From assembly GCA_015232465.1 (NCBI GenBank), contig JADFZO010000001.1, positions 22,215-86,214 on the forward strand: a stretch of DNA of 64,000 nucleotides, written 5' to 3'. Positions 37,561 to 46,693 of this stretch are shown piece after piece. The position numbers and the translations under genes are program-made. Each line of letters begins with the position of its first letter. Positions within the stretch are counted from its first letter, which is position 1. The notes under the pieces were generated by a model, which was not told the origin of the DNA, ran no database searches, and saw nothing but the letters and a program-made list of their open reading frames with translations. The DNA comes from Desulfamplus sp. (GTDB lineage Bacteria > Desulfobacterota > Desulfobacteria > Desulfobacterales > Desulfobacteraceae).

Positions 37561-38748
37561 ATGGGCAACAAATTGAATAACCAAAGTGATATTTCAAATA
37601 GCCAAGGGGTTCAAATAGCAGAAAAATCAAACATCGTCCTTGTAGATGATGTATCTGCAAATTTAAGGCTTTTGGTTGGTATTTTAGCCCGTCCTGATTA
37701 CATGATACGCCCAATATTGGACCCTTTAATGGCAATTAGTGCCATAAAGGCAGACCCGCCTGATATTATTCTGCTTGATATTATGATGCCCACAATGTCA
37801 GGTTATGATGCCTGTGCCTGCTTAAAGGCTGATCCTGATACTGCAGATATTCCAATTATATTTATAACTGCTAAAGATGATGTTGAAGATAAGATTAAGG
37901 GGTTCTCTTTAGGTGCTGTTGATTACATAACTAAACCTTTTCAGGCTGCTGATGTTACTGCACGGGTTCAAATTCACCTTAAAATGTATTCTCTTCAAAA
38001 AAATCTTAGAAAACAGGCAGAAGATATGGAGGTTCTAAATCAAGAGCTTGCAAGGGTTATTGTTGAGCGTCAAAAGGCTGAATCTCTACTACAAGAGTCA
38101 TATATTTGGCTTCATAATGTCTTTGATGCCCTTAAAGAGTCAGTTATTATATTAACTCCTGATAGGTTCATAATAGATGTTAATCCTGCTGCAGAGAAAA
38201 TTTTGGGCTACTCAAAAGATGAGCTAAAGGGGAGAGTATCTGAGATATTTCATGTTGATTCTAATCACTATTTGGAGTTCCAAAAAAAGATAGATGAGTC
38301 ATTTAACAGCGGCAATACAGTTCTATTTGAGTATAGGCTAAAAAGAAAAGATGGCACTATATTTCCATCTGAACATAGCGTGGCTTTTTTAAAAACAGAT
38401 GAGCACAAGCTCATAGGTATTGTAAGCGTTGTAAGAGATTTAACAAAGAAGAAAGAGGCTGAAGATAAGCTGATAGAGAGCGAAAAGCTCAAAGCCATTC
38501 TTGAGATCACAGGAACCGTGTGCCATGAGCTTAATCAGCCTCTGATGAATATCTCAGGCTACTCTGAGCTGGCTCTGATGGATAGCTCGCCTCAAAGCCC
38601 TGTCTATATGAAACTAAAAAAGATACAGCAGCAGATTGAACGCATGGCTATAATAACAAAAAAATTGATGCAGATTTCACGATATAAAACCAAATATTAC
38701 CCTGATGGCAAGATTATTGATTTAGCTGAGTCATCAGATTTAAATTAG
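37561..38748 (+). CDS. Receiver-PAS-HisKA protein lacking a kinase ATPase domain
   Basis: A 395-residue protein: receiver (about 20-145, phospho-acceptor Asp73 in IILLDIMMPTMSGYD), coiled linker, PAS with PAC (about 180-300), then a HisKA dimerisation helix with His in GTVCHELNQPLMN. It stops about 75 residues after the phospho-His, and no HATPase_c N, G1 or G2 box follows before the TAG. The frame ends cleanly with no remnant in the next 170 bases. It may serve as a phosphotransfer or dimerisation partner for another kinase, or be a truncated one. AGAGGGTAAAAG precedes the ATG. Confidence 0.85.
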   Translation: MGNKLNNQSDISNSQGVQIAEKSNIVLVDDVSANLRLLVGILARPDYMIRPILDPLMAISAIKADPPDIILLDIMMPTMSGYDACACLKADPDTADIPIIFITAKDDVEDKIKGFSLGAVDYITKPFQAADVTARVQIHLKMYSLQKNLRKQAEDMEVLNQELARVIVERQKAESLLQESYIWLHNVFDALKESVIILTPDRFIIDVNPAAEKILGYSKDELKGRVSEIFHVDSNHYLEFQKKIDESFNSGNTVLFEYRLKRKDGTIFPSEHSVAFLKTDEHKLIGIVSVVRDLTKKKEAEDKLIESEKLKAILEITGTVCHELNQPLMNISGYSELALMDSSPQSPVYMKLKKIQQQIERMAIITKKLMQISRYKTKYYPDGKIIDLAESSDLN

Positions 38749-38775
38749 CAATAGCCACATTAAACTTTTTTATTA

Positions 38776-38803
38776 TTGACATGGTTGAACACCATATTAT
38801 AAT
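38776..38803 (+). promoter_or_regulatory. Consensus sigma-70 promoter of cytochrome c3
   Basis: TTGACA (38776-38781) and TATAAT (38798-38803) both match the consensus fully, with a 16-base spacer. The roughly 115-base leader contains a hairpin, ATCAGGTAG (38847-38855) against CTGCCTGAT (38865-38873). Strong constitutive expression is expected for an abundant periplasmic cytochrome. Confidence 0.75.
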
Positions 38804-38927
38804 AGTCTCCTAAATTTCCATAGATGCGGATTTTGTTCGGATTCTTATCAGGTAGATTGGGATACTGCCTGATATATGTATAAGGTGATAAAAACTACTA
38901 TTAACTGTTAAAAGGAGTAAAAAAACG

Positions 38928-39386
38928 ATGAGTAAAAAATTTGTTACACTTATGTTGTCAGTAGCTATTGCTCTTCTTTTTGCTGCAACCTGTATCTATG
39001 CAGGAACAGAGGTTGCGGACACATTCAAAATGGAGACAAAAGAGTACGCAAAACGTACAAAAAGTTTAGCTGAGTTCACGCACAAAGATCACATTGAGAA
39101 ACATAAAATTGCCTGCGGTGATTGCCACCATGACGATAAAGGTAAACCACTTGATCTTAAAATGGGTGATAATGTTCAAAAATGCGTAGAGTGCCATAAA
39201 GAGACTGGCAAGGCACCAGAGGGTGAGAAACTTGGCAAGAAAGAAAAAATTGTAAAGTATCATGAAAAAGCTATCCATGCTAACTGCATTGACTGCCACA
39301 AAGAGTCAAACAAAAAGGCTGGGGATCCAAAAGGCAAAGGTCCTGCCCCAACATCATGTAATGACTGCCACCCCAAACAACAGTAA
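38928..39386 (+). CDS. Tetraheme cytochrome c3
   Basis: A 152-residue exported class III cytochrome. A signal peptide (residues 1-26, ending CIYAGTEVA) is followed by four CxxCH haem sites: CGDCH, CVECH, CIDCH and CNDCH. Early His residues in FTHKDHIEKHK are the expected sixth ligands, and CGDCHH supplies another. The pattern is that of type I cytochrome c3, the periplasmic electron acceptor of hydrogenases in sulfate reducers, so the HynBA pair in this window is a likely partner. It is a single-gene unit with its own promoter and terminator. AAAAGGAG precedes the ATG. Confidence 0.93.
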   Translation: MSKKFVTLMLSVAIALLFAATCIYAGTEVADTFKMETKEYAKRTKSLAEFTHKDHIEKHKIACGDCHHDDKGKPLDLKMGDNVQKCVECHKETGKAPEGEKLGKKEKIVKYHEKAIHANCIDCHKESNKKAGDPKGKGPAPTSCNDCHPKQQ

Positions 39387-39425
39387 TATCCCAAAAATTT
39401 AAGTAACTCTTAAATGGTTTATGTA

Positions 39426-39456
39426 GGGGTGTAGCGATGCTACACCCCTTTTTTTA
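39426..39456 (+). terminator. Intrinsic terminator of cytochrome c3
   Basis: GGGGTGTAGC (39426-39435), loop GAT, GCTACACCCC (39439-39448), then a run of seven or more T. A textbook rho-independent terminator just after the cytochrome gene. Confidence 0.92.
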
Positions 39457-39485
39457 TTTTAAACTTTTCTTAAATTCAAAAAAAC

Positions 39486-42212
39486 TTAATAATTTTTTAA
39501 AAGCTCCTCAAGTGAAGTTTGTCTTAAAGTTGTATCTTGATTTTTAACAGCCATCAACATAGCCTTTCTTGTGCCAACAAATATGGCAAGTTTTTTTGCC
39601 CTTGTTAAGCCTGTGTAGATAAGATTTCTAAAGAGCATCTTAAAGTGTTGAGATAAAATTGGAATAATTACAGTATCAAACTCGCTTCCTTGTGATTTGT
39701 GTATTGTGATTGCGTAGGCTAAATCAAGCTCAAGAATATCATCACGCTGATATTTGACAACTCTTGAATCAGGATAAAAAGATACTAAGCATGTAAGATC
39801 AGTTATCTCCATATCAACGATAAGACCAATATCGCCGTTAAAAACTCCAAGATCGTAGTTGTTCCTGCGATGTATTACCCTATCTCCAACCCTAAAGATT
39901 CGCTCTCCAACTCTAATCTCCCGTTTTGCAGCAGATGGCGGATTTGCAGATGCCTGTATCATTCTGTTTAAGTTTATTGTGCCAAGTGTGCCTCTGGTCA
40001 TTGGAGATAAAATCTGTATTTCGCAACTCTTGCCATAATATTTAGGAATTGAATCAAGGTAAATCCGTTTAACCATATCAGCAGCAGCGTAGCCATAATG
40101 CAGCGATGACCAAGGGTGAACGCTTTTTAAAACAGCCATCAACTCTTTTACCTCTGTATCTGCTCGGTTTACTCTATTTATATCAACATGCTCAAATTTT
40201 TTAGGAATCTTTATCTCTGACTCATAAGGTCTTATAGGCTCATTAATGCCAAACTGGTAAAACTCTTCAGGGTTATCATAGCCAAAATAGTGGGTATCAA
40301 TTTCAGATGTTTTAATATTTGAGAGCTGTTTTACCCTATTTATAAAGTTTATCTGCTCTTTTGTTGCCTCATCTGAATCTATGAACATGCAGTCAAACTG
40401 TTTAGTCCATATTTCAGGTCTTTTAAATGGAGAAGCTATCCATGGAACCTCCCCTTTGTTAATCTGGTGGGCATACTTGATAATTAAAGACTCTTGAGCT
40501 TGCCTAAATATTTGAGTTAAGACAAAGCATGGAATAACTCCAGATGCAATCATATCTTTTAGCACATTACCAGCCCCAACTGATGGTAACTGGTCAGCAT
40601 CGCCAATAAATAATACCTGACAAGATTCTGGCACAGCCCTTAAAAGTGCAGCAGTTAGGCTAATATCGAGCATGGAGCACTCATCAACAATCAAAAAATC
40701 AGCTTTAAGTGGGCTCTCTTCATTTTTTTTAAACTCTCCGCCTTTCCACTCCAAGAGGCGGTGTATTGTCTTTGCCTCTTTGCCAATAACTTCGCTCATT
40801 CGTTGGGCTGCCCTTCCTGTTGGGGCTGCTAAAACTATCTTTATCTGGTGATTATAGTGATTATCTGTCTGATTTTTATCTGATGCTGCCCCATCTTCTT
40901 GTGAACCTAAAAAGCTATATTTAGCTCTATAATCGCCAATTGCCTCAAGCAGTTTTACAATAACAAGGGTAGTAGTTGTTTTGCCGCAACCTGGACCTCC
41001 TGTTAGAATTGAAAATTTTTGGTTAGCAATTGAAATAACAGCCTTTGCCTGCTCATGGCTTAATTTTATATGCCTTGCCTTGCAGTAAAGATTTACCCAT
41101 CGCTCTATCTGCTCATGCTCTGGATATGCTGCTGGCAGTGGCTCTTTGTTATCCTCTTTTATCTGATTTGACTCTTTGCACATCTTTGCTACCCGTTTAG
41201 CAACATAAAGCTCATCAAAATAGAGAGATTTTGAGTAGTAGCAAGTCTCTTGTTCTTCTTCCTTTTTATTAGATGCTTTATTAGATGCGATATGACGCAC
41301 CATTAAGAGTCTATCCTCTTTCATCTGATTTAAAATATCAGGTATGCGATTTTTTAAATTTTCTTGGTATGATGCGTTAAAATCAGCAATATTATCAGAT
41401 ATATTGCTCAGATCATCAAAATCATATTGAGATGGAGTCTGGCTCTCTTGAGGCAGTAAAAGCTCTACAACCTCATCTTGAATCTGAGGCAGGGTTAAGT
41501 AGCAGTGTCCAAAGTTTCTGCTTGCAGCCAAAACATGGCGGATTGCAGCTATAATTCTCTTTTGGCTATCAGGGGCAAAGCCAATGCTTAAAGCCACTTT
41601 GTCTGCTGAAAAAAATCCAATACCGTAAAAGTCATTTGAAAGGCGATACGGGTCTTGAGTAACATATTGTATGGCATTATCGCCATACTCTTTATAAATT
41701 CTTACAGCAAAAAGGGTGCTGATTCCGTGAGATTGCAAAAACATCATAACATCGCGAATAGATTTATGCTCTTGCCACGCTTGACTTATCATCTCCAACT
41801 TTTTACGTGCAATACCACGAATCTCTGTTAGCCTCTCAATTGATGACTCAAAAACCGTGAGCGTCTCTTTATCAAAATATTTTACAATCTTTTTTGCAGT
41901 TTGAGGTCCCACCCCTTTAATAAGACCAGAGCCAAGATACTTTTCAAGGGCTGCTGTGCTGGCTGGTTTTCTCTCTTGTGCTAAGGTTGCCTTAAATTGT
42001 CGCCCATATTTTGGGTGCATGATCCAAGTGCCTTCAAACTCCATCGTAGCTCCAGCAAACACTTTAGTCTGGTGAACAATAACTGTCTCTTGCTGCTGAG
42101 GATTATTAAATGGAACAACCCGTAAAACAGACCAGCCATTATCAGGGTTGTGAAATGTTATACGCTCAACAACACCCTTGAGATTCTCTTTTATTTCGCC
42201 TGTGTTATACAA
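39486..42212 (-). CDS. recD2: RecD2-type ATP-dependent DNA helicase
   Basis: A 908-residue SF1B helicase of the RecD2 class (no RecBC partners). The N-terminal OB-like region holds ITFHNPDNGWSVLRVV and helix-hairpin-helix segments near 95-140. Walker A is LTGGPGCGKTTTT, Walker B VDECSML, then FIGDADQLPSVGAG, and late LAYAITIHKSQGSEFDTVI and YTGLTRAKK. It is longer than the roughly 740-residue Bacillus-type proteins; an insertion with low similarity lies between motif III and the SH3-like part (about 610-720). The start is TTG at 42210-42212 with AAGGA a little far upstream, so the N-terminus is not certain. Confidence 0.92.
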   Translation of the reverse strand: MYNTGEIKENLKGVVERITFHNPDNGWSVLRVVPFNNPQQQETVIVHQTKVFAGATMEFEGTWIMHPKYGRQFKATLAQERKPASTAALEKYLGSGLIKGVGPQTAKKIVKYFDKETLTVFESSIERLTEIRGIARKKLEMISQAWQEHKSIRDVMMFLQSHGISTLFAVRIYKEYGDNAIQYVTQDPYRLSNDFYGIGFFSADKVALSIGFAPDSQKRIIAAIRHVLAASRNFGHCYLTLPQIQDEVVELLLPQESQTPSQYDFDDLSNISDNIADFNASYQENLKNRIPDILNQMKEDRLLMVRHIASNKASNKKEEEQETCYYSKSLYFDELYVAKRVAKMCKESNQIKEDNKEPLPAAYPEHEQIERWVNLYCKARHIKLSHEQAKAVISIANQKFSILTGGPGCGKTTTTLVIVKLLEAIGDYRAKYSFLGSQEDGAASDKNQTDNHYNHQIKIVLAAPTGRAAQRMSEVIGKEAKTIHRLLEWKGGEFKKNEESPLKADFLIVDECSMLDISLTAALLRAVPESCQVLFIGDADQLPSVGAGNVLKDMIASGVIPCFVLTQIFRQAQESLIIKYAHQINKGEVPWIASPFKRPEIWTKQFDCMFIDSDEATKEQINFINRVKQLSNIKTSEIDTHYFGYDNPEEFYQFGINEPIRPYESEIKIPKKFEHVDINRVNRADTEVKELMAVLKSVHPWSSLHYGYAAADMVKRIYLDSIPKYYGKSCEIQILSPMTRGTLGTINLNRMIQASANPPSAAKREIRVGERIFRVGDRVIHRRNNYDLGVFNGDIGLIVDMEITDLTCLVSFYPDSRVVKYQRDDILELDLAYAITIHKSQGSEFDTVIIPILSQHFKMLFRNLIYTGLTRAKKLAIFVGTRKAMLMAVKNQDTTLRQTSLEELLKNY

Positions 42213-42321
42213 ATTATTGGCTTTTCCTTAAGTTGTTTAATCTGTGCAGATTTAATTTTAATTTGCTTTATTTAGGTTAAAATGAGATATTCACAATTTA
42301 TCAAAAATTGACAACAATAAT

Positions 42322-44922
42322 ATGGATTTATTAGCTATTTCTATCATGGACAAAATAAATATTCAAGAAATCCTCCCCTTTGTGGAGATGCCGAGTCGCT
42401 ATCTTGGGGCTGAGGCAAATAGCATTAAAAAAGAGCTATCAGAAGTTGAACTTAAATTTGCACTTGCATTTCCTGATCTTTATGAGATCGGCACATCACA
42501 TTTTGGAATGCAGATTTTATATACAATTTTAAATCAGCAAGATAATATTGCTGCCGAGCGTTTTTTTACCCCTGCTCCTGATATGGAGACTATTTTAAGA
42601 CAAAAAGATATTGATCTATTCTCCTTAGAGTCTGAAACTCCGCTTAAAGAGTTTGATATAGTTGGGTTTAGTCTGCTTTACGAACTTAACTTTACCAACA
42701 TTCTAACTATGCTAAATCTTGCTAAAATCCCATTTTATGCCAAAGATAGAGATAAATCTGAAAAAAATTTCCCATTAATAATTGCAGGCGGTCCCTGCAC
42801 ATTTAACCCTGAGCCATTGGCTGATTTTTTTGATGCCTTTTTAATTGGAGATGGGGAGGAGGCTGCTCTTGAGATTGCTAAAGCCTTTATTGAGTGGAAA
42901 AAAGAGGCATCTAACTCTTCTGATGCTACTTTTGATAAAAAATTGCTCTTAAAAAGGCTCTCCAAGATTCAAGGCATCTATGTTCCCTCATTTTTTAAGC
43001 CAAACTATAATCAAAATGGAGTGCAGACTCTTGAGCCTCTTGAATCTGGTTATGAAAAGATCAAGCGGGCGATATTGCCTGATCTCTCAATAGCTCCATT
43101 TCCAACCTCTCCAATAGTTCCATTTGGAAAACCTGTCCATGATCGATTGCGTCTTGAGATTGCAAGGGGCTGCTCAAGGGGTTGTAGATTTTGTCAGGCT
43201 GGCATGATCTATAGACCAGTTCGGGAGCGATCTGTTGATGATTTGGTTGAGATAACAAAAACTGCACTTAAAAATACAGGTTACAGTGATCTCTCTTTAT
43301 TGTCGTTAAGCACTGGAGATTACAGCAATCTTGCACCTCTTATGGAGCAGCTTATGGCAATTGATGTTGGGCATTGTGTATCAATATCTCTGCCCTCTGT
43401 TCGTGCTGGAAAGCTCAATTCAGAGCTTATGAAGATAATCAAAAGGGTTAAAAAGACAGGATTTACAATTGCACCAGAGGCAGGAAGTCAAAGGCTTCGT
43501 GATGTGATAAACAAAAATATCACACAAGAGGATATTTTTGAGACAGTAAAAAGTGCATTTGGGTTGGGCTGGCGAAATATAAAGCTCTACTTTATGAATG
43601 GTCTTCCCACTGAAACAGATGAAGATATTAAAGCAATTGCAGATATGGCAACAAATCTTGCGGGCATAAAGACAACAGGCAAGGGCAAAGCCACAATTAG
43701 CATAAGTTTTGCATCATTTATCCCAAAACCTCACACCCCATTTGAGCGATGCTCTCAGATTCACCCTGATAAGTCTTTTGAGAACTTAACCTTTCTTAAA
43801 CAAAATCTTCGCCACCCAGCCATCAATTTAAAGTGGCAACACCCTAAAATGAGTCTGCTTGAAGGGGTTTGGGCACGAGGCGATAGACGTTTATCAAAGG
43901 TTCTTGTCAAAGCGTGGGAAAATGGCTGCCGTTTAGATGGCTGGTCAGATATGTTCCGTTTTGATCTTTGGCAGAGGGCTTTTGATGAGTGCCAAATTGA
44001 CCCATACTTTTATACAACTCGCAAACGTGAAGATGATGAACCCCTGCCTTGGTCCCATATTGATTGTGGAATCTTGCAACAATTTATGCAAGATGAGTTT
44101 AAAAAGGCAATAGCTCAAGAGTTGACCCCTGATTGCAGAGAGCATGGCTGCACAGGTTGCGGGATATGCGATTTTAAAATAGTAAAGCCTATTCTCTATC
44201 CAAATTTACCACATTTACCAGACGAGCCAGTTTTAGATGATCAATCTAAACAAAATAGAGTGGTTGCTGCAAAAGAGGTTGAGGAGTTCTCAAAGCTCAC
44301 AATCTTCTACTCAAGAGTTGGAAAAGCAAAATATTTTGGACATCTTGAGCTTGCAAAGATAATAAGACGAGCAATCAGAAGAATAGGAATAAAAGTTAGA
44401 TACTCCACAGGATTTAGCCCTGCTATGAAAATCTCTTTTGACAATCCGCTGCCTGTTGGCATGGAGAGCCAAGAGGAGTTTTTTTCAATACAGGCAAAGC
44501 TACCAAAATTTACCACTCCAGAAGATGTTGTTACAAAGCTTAATCAGGTTTTACCCCCAATCATAACAATTACAAGATGCCTATATTCTGCCAACTTAAA
44601 AAATAGAAAAAATAGTGAGCAGTTAGTAACTACATCATATCGAATTAATCTTAACAATTTTACAATTACTCAAAATAGTATAGATGATTTTATGGCTCTT
44701 TCTCAATATGTTGTGGAGAAGTTAAATTTTAAAGGTGTTCAGCGTGAGAGTGATTTAAGAAAAGTTACCAAAAATATAACCATTCTTAAACCAAATGAGC
44801 TTGAGATGACCCTTATAAATGATGGTCAGCGAACAATACGACCATCTGAGATATTAACAGAGGTCTTTAATCTGCCTGATAGCGTGTTGCGTTCTGCAGA
44901 TACGCTAAAACTCAAAAGATAG
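42322..44922 (+). CDS. B12-binding-like radical SAM protein fused to DUF2344
   Basis: An 866-residue fusion. Residues about 1-640 match the TIGR03960-type radical SAM proteins: a B12-binding-like N-terminus (LYEIGTSHFGMQILYTILN), then the CxxxCxxC site in ARGCSRGCRFCQAGM, and an extra cysteine set HGCTGCGICDF near 615. Residues about 650-866 are the TIGR03936/DUF2344 domain (FYSRVGKAKYFGHLEL). The two parts are often fused in deltaproteobacteria and lie beside the RNase G/E gene, as here. The reaction is unknown; a tRNA or ribosomal modification role is only suspected. An internal ATG at 42349 is an alternative start. Confidence 0.88.
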   Translation: MDLLAISIMDKINIQEILPFVEMPSRYLGAEANSIKKELSEVELKFALAFPDLYEIGTSHFGMQILYTILNQQDNIAAERFFTPAPDMETILRQKDIDLFSLESETPLKEFDIVGFSLLYELNFTNILTMLNLAKIPFYAKDRDKSEKNFPLIIAGGPCTFNPEPLADFFDAFLIGDGEEAALEIAKAFIEWKKEASNSSDATFDKKLLLKRLSKIQGIYVPSFFKPNYNQNGVQTLEPLESGYEKIKRAILPDLSIAPFPTSPIVPFGKPVHDRLRLEIARGCSRGCRFCQAGMIYRPVRERSVDDLVEITKTALKNTGYSDLSLLSLSTGDYSNLAPLMEQLMAIDVGHCVSISLPSVRAGKLNSELMKIIKRVKKTGFTIAPEAGSQRLRDVINKNITQEDIFETVKSAFGLGWRNIKLYFMNGLPTETDEDIKAIADMATNLAGIKTTGKGKATISISFASFIPKPHTPFERCSQIHPDKSFENLTFLKQNLRHPAINLKWQHPKMSLLEGVWARGDRRLSKVLVKAWENGCRLDGWSDMFRFDLWQRAFDECQIDPYFYTTRKREDDEPLPWSHIDCGILQQFMQDEFKKAIAQELTPDCREHGCTGCGICDFKIVKPILYPNLPHLPDEPVLDDQSKQNRVVAAKEVEEFSKLTIFYSRVGKAKYFGHLELAKIIRRAIRRIGIKVRYSTGFSPAMKISFDNPLPVGMESQEEFFSIQAKLPKFTTPEDVVTKLNQVLPPIITITRCLYSANLKNRKNSEQLVTTSYRINLNNFTITQNSIDDFMALSQYVVEKLNFKGVQRESDLRKVTKNITILKPNELEMTLINDGQRTIRPSEILTEVFNLPDSVLRSADTLKLKR

Positions 44923-45022
44923 TTACAGCCAAAAGTTTTATCCAATTTGATCTGTTCAGTTTGTTGTTAATCAAAAGATAATCCATCAAAAAATCAAAAT
45001 TAGATAGGTCAATATAAAAATT

Positions 45023-46675
45023 ATGCTCAGAGAACTTGTTGTAAATTCAGCACCACATGAGACCCGCGTTGCTGTGCTGGAAAATGGAACTATTGTGGAA
45101 CTCTTTATTGAAAGGGGCGATGAGTCCAATATTACTGGCAATATCTACAAAGGTCGCGTTCAAAGGGTGCTGCCAGGAATGCAGGCAGCTTTTGTTGATA
45201 TTGGGCTAAATCAGGCAGCTTTTTTGTATGTTGATGATATTTTAGATAACACCTGTGATGAGCTTGCAAGACGATTTGAGCAGGAGAGTGAGATAGATTC
45301 AGAGGATGCTGAGTCAGGTGATTTGGGTCCAGAGGATGCTGAATCAGCCATTGATGATGATTCAGTTGGAGTTGTAGGTAGTAGTAATATACAATCTGCT
45401 AAATTTAGTTCAACATCTGATTGGCAGCAGCAATCTGAATGCAACTGCAAAAGCTACTATAAAGATAGCTGTCCAATTGAGGATATTATAACTGAGGGGC
45501 AAGATATTTTGATTCAAGTTGCCAAATCCTCAATGGGATCAAAAGGTCCAAGGGTAACTACCAACATCTCACTTCCCGGCAGATTTATGGTTCTTATGCC
45601 CACTGTAGAGCATATTGGAATATCAAAAAGAATAGTGTGCGAAAAGGAGCGGGCACGCTTAAAAGAGCTTATGCAGTCTATCAGAAAAGATAATTTTGGC
45701 TATATCTTTAGAACAGCAGCACAAGGGATACAGGAGAATAGACTCTCACGCGAGATAGAGTTCTTAAACAAAACATGGGAAGATATTCAAAAAAAGAGCA
45801 GAACAGCATCTGTTCCATCTTTGGTCTATCGAGATTTGACTGTAACCTTTAGGGCTGTGCGTGATCTATTAACTGACGAGGCTGATAGGCTCATCATTGA
45901 CTCACGCGAGGGGTATGAGAATGTTGTCCACTTTTTAGATAAATTAATGCCTGATCTTAGGGTCGCAGTTGAACTTTACACAGGCTCTGAGCCGATATTT
46001 GATGCTTACAACATTGAAGGAGATATTGCCAGAGCACTTAAAAAAAAGGTGTGGCTTAAATCTGGCGGATACATAATCATTGAGCAGACTGAGGCTTTAG
46101 TGGCAATTGATGTAAACACAGGACGTTATGTTGGAAAGCACAACTTTGAGGAGACAATTCTTAAAACTAACCTTGAGGCAGTAAAAGAGATAGCTTATCA
46201 AATAAGGCTTAGAAACATTGGAGGCATTATAATCATTGATTTTATTGATATGAAAAAGAGCCACCACAAAGAAAAAGTTATGGCTCAACTTATTGAGGCT
46301 TTAAAAAAAGATAAGAGCCAAACCAACGTGCTTCCATTATCTGAGTTGGGTCTTGTGCAGATGACAAGAAAGAGGGTGAGAAAAAACCTTACACGCACAC
46401 TTTGTGAGCCGTGCTTTTACTGTGCTGGAGATGGAATGCTTCTATCTGGTAAATCTATCTGCCATAAAATCCACAGAGAGCTGCTAAATGAGGCGAGCGA
46501 TATTATGGGCAATAGATTTACAGTAAAGGTTCACCCAGAGATTGCCCAGCTTCTTCATGGAGAGGAAAAGCACCTTATAACATCATTGGAGACAAAATTT
46601 GGTATGCCCATTGCCATCTACCCAGAGCCACAATACCACATTGAAGAGTATCACATATTTGAGAGCCTTGTGTAA
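45023..46675 (+). CDS. rng: Ribonuclease G/E family endoribonuclease
   Basis: A 550-residue endonuclease that matures rRNA and degrades mRNA. The N-terminal S1 domain (about 35-170) is split by an insertion at about 75-152, which is acidic and contains two EDAES repeats plus a Cys cluster (SECNCKSYYKDSC). The DNase I-like catalytic core has the metal-binding Asp in VAIDVNTGRYVG and IIIDFIDMKK. The zinc-link is in CEPCFYCAGDGML. It lacks the long RNase E scaffold, so RNase G is the better name. It follows the radical SAM/DUF2344 gene by 100 bases. Confidence 0.93.
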   Translation: MLRELVVNSAPHETRVAVLENGTIVELFIERGDESNITGNIYKGRVQRVLPGMQAAFVDIGLNQAAFLYVDDILDNTCDELARRFEQESEIDSEDAESGDLGPEDAESAIDDDSVGVVGSSNIQSAKFSSTSDWQQQSECNCKSYYKDSCPIEDIITEGQDILIQVAKSSMGSKGPRVTTNISLPGRFMVLMPTVEHIGISKRIVCEKERARLKELMQSIRKDNFGYIFRTAAQGIQENRLSREIEFLNKTWEDIQKKSRTASVPSLVYRDLTVTFRAVRDLLTDEADRLIIDSREGYENVVHFLDKLMPDLRVAVELYTGSEPIFDAYNIEGDIARALKKKVWLKSGGYIIIEQTEALVAIDVNTGRYVGKHNFEETILKTNLEAVKEIAYQIRLRNIGGIIIIDFIDMKKSHHKEKVMAQLIEALKKDKSQTNVLPLSELGLVQMTRKRVRKNLTRTLCEPCFYCAGDGMLLSGKSICHKIHRELLNEASDIMGNRFTVKVHPEIAQLLHGEEKHLITSLETKFGMPIAIYPEPQYHIEEYHIFESLV

Positions 46676-46693
46676 GTAAGCCCTGAGCTTCCT

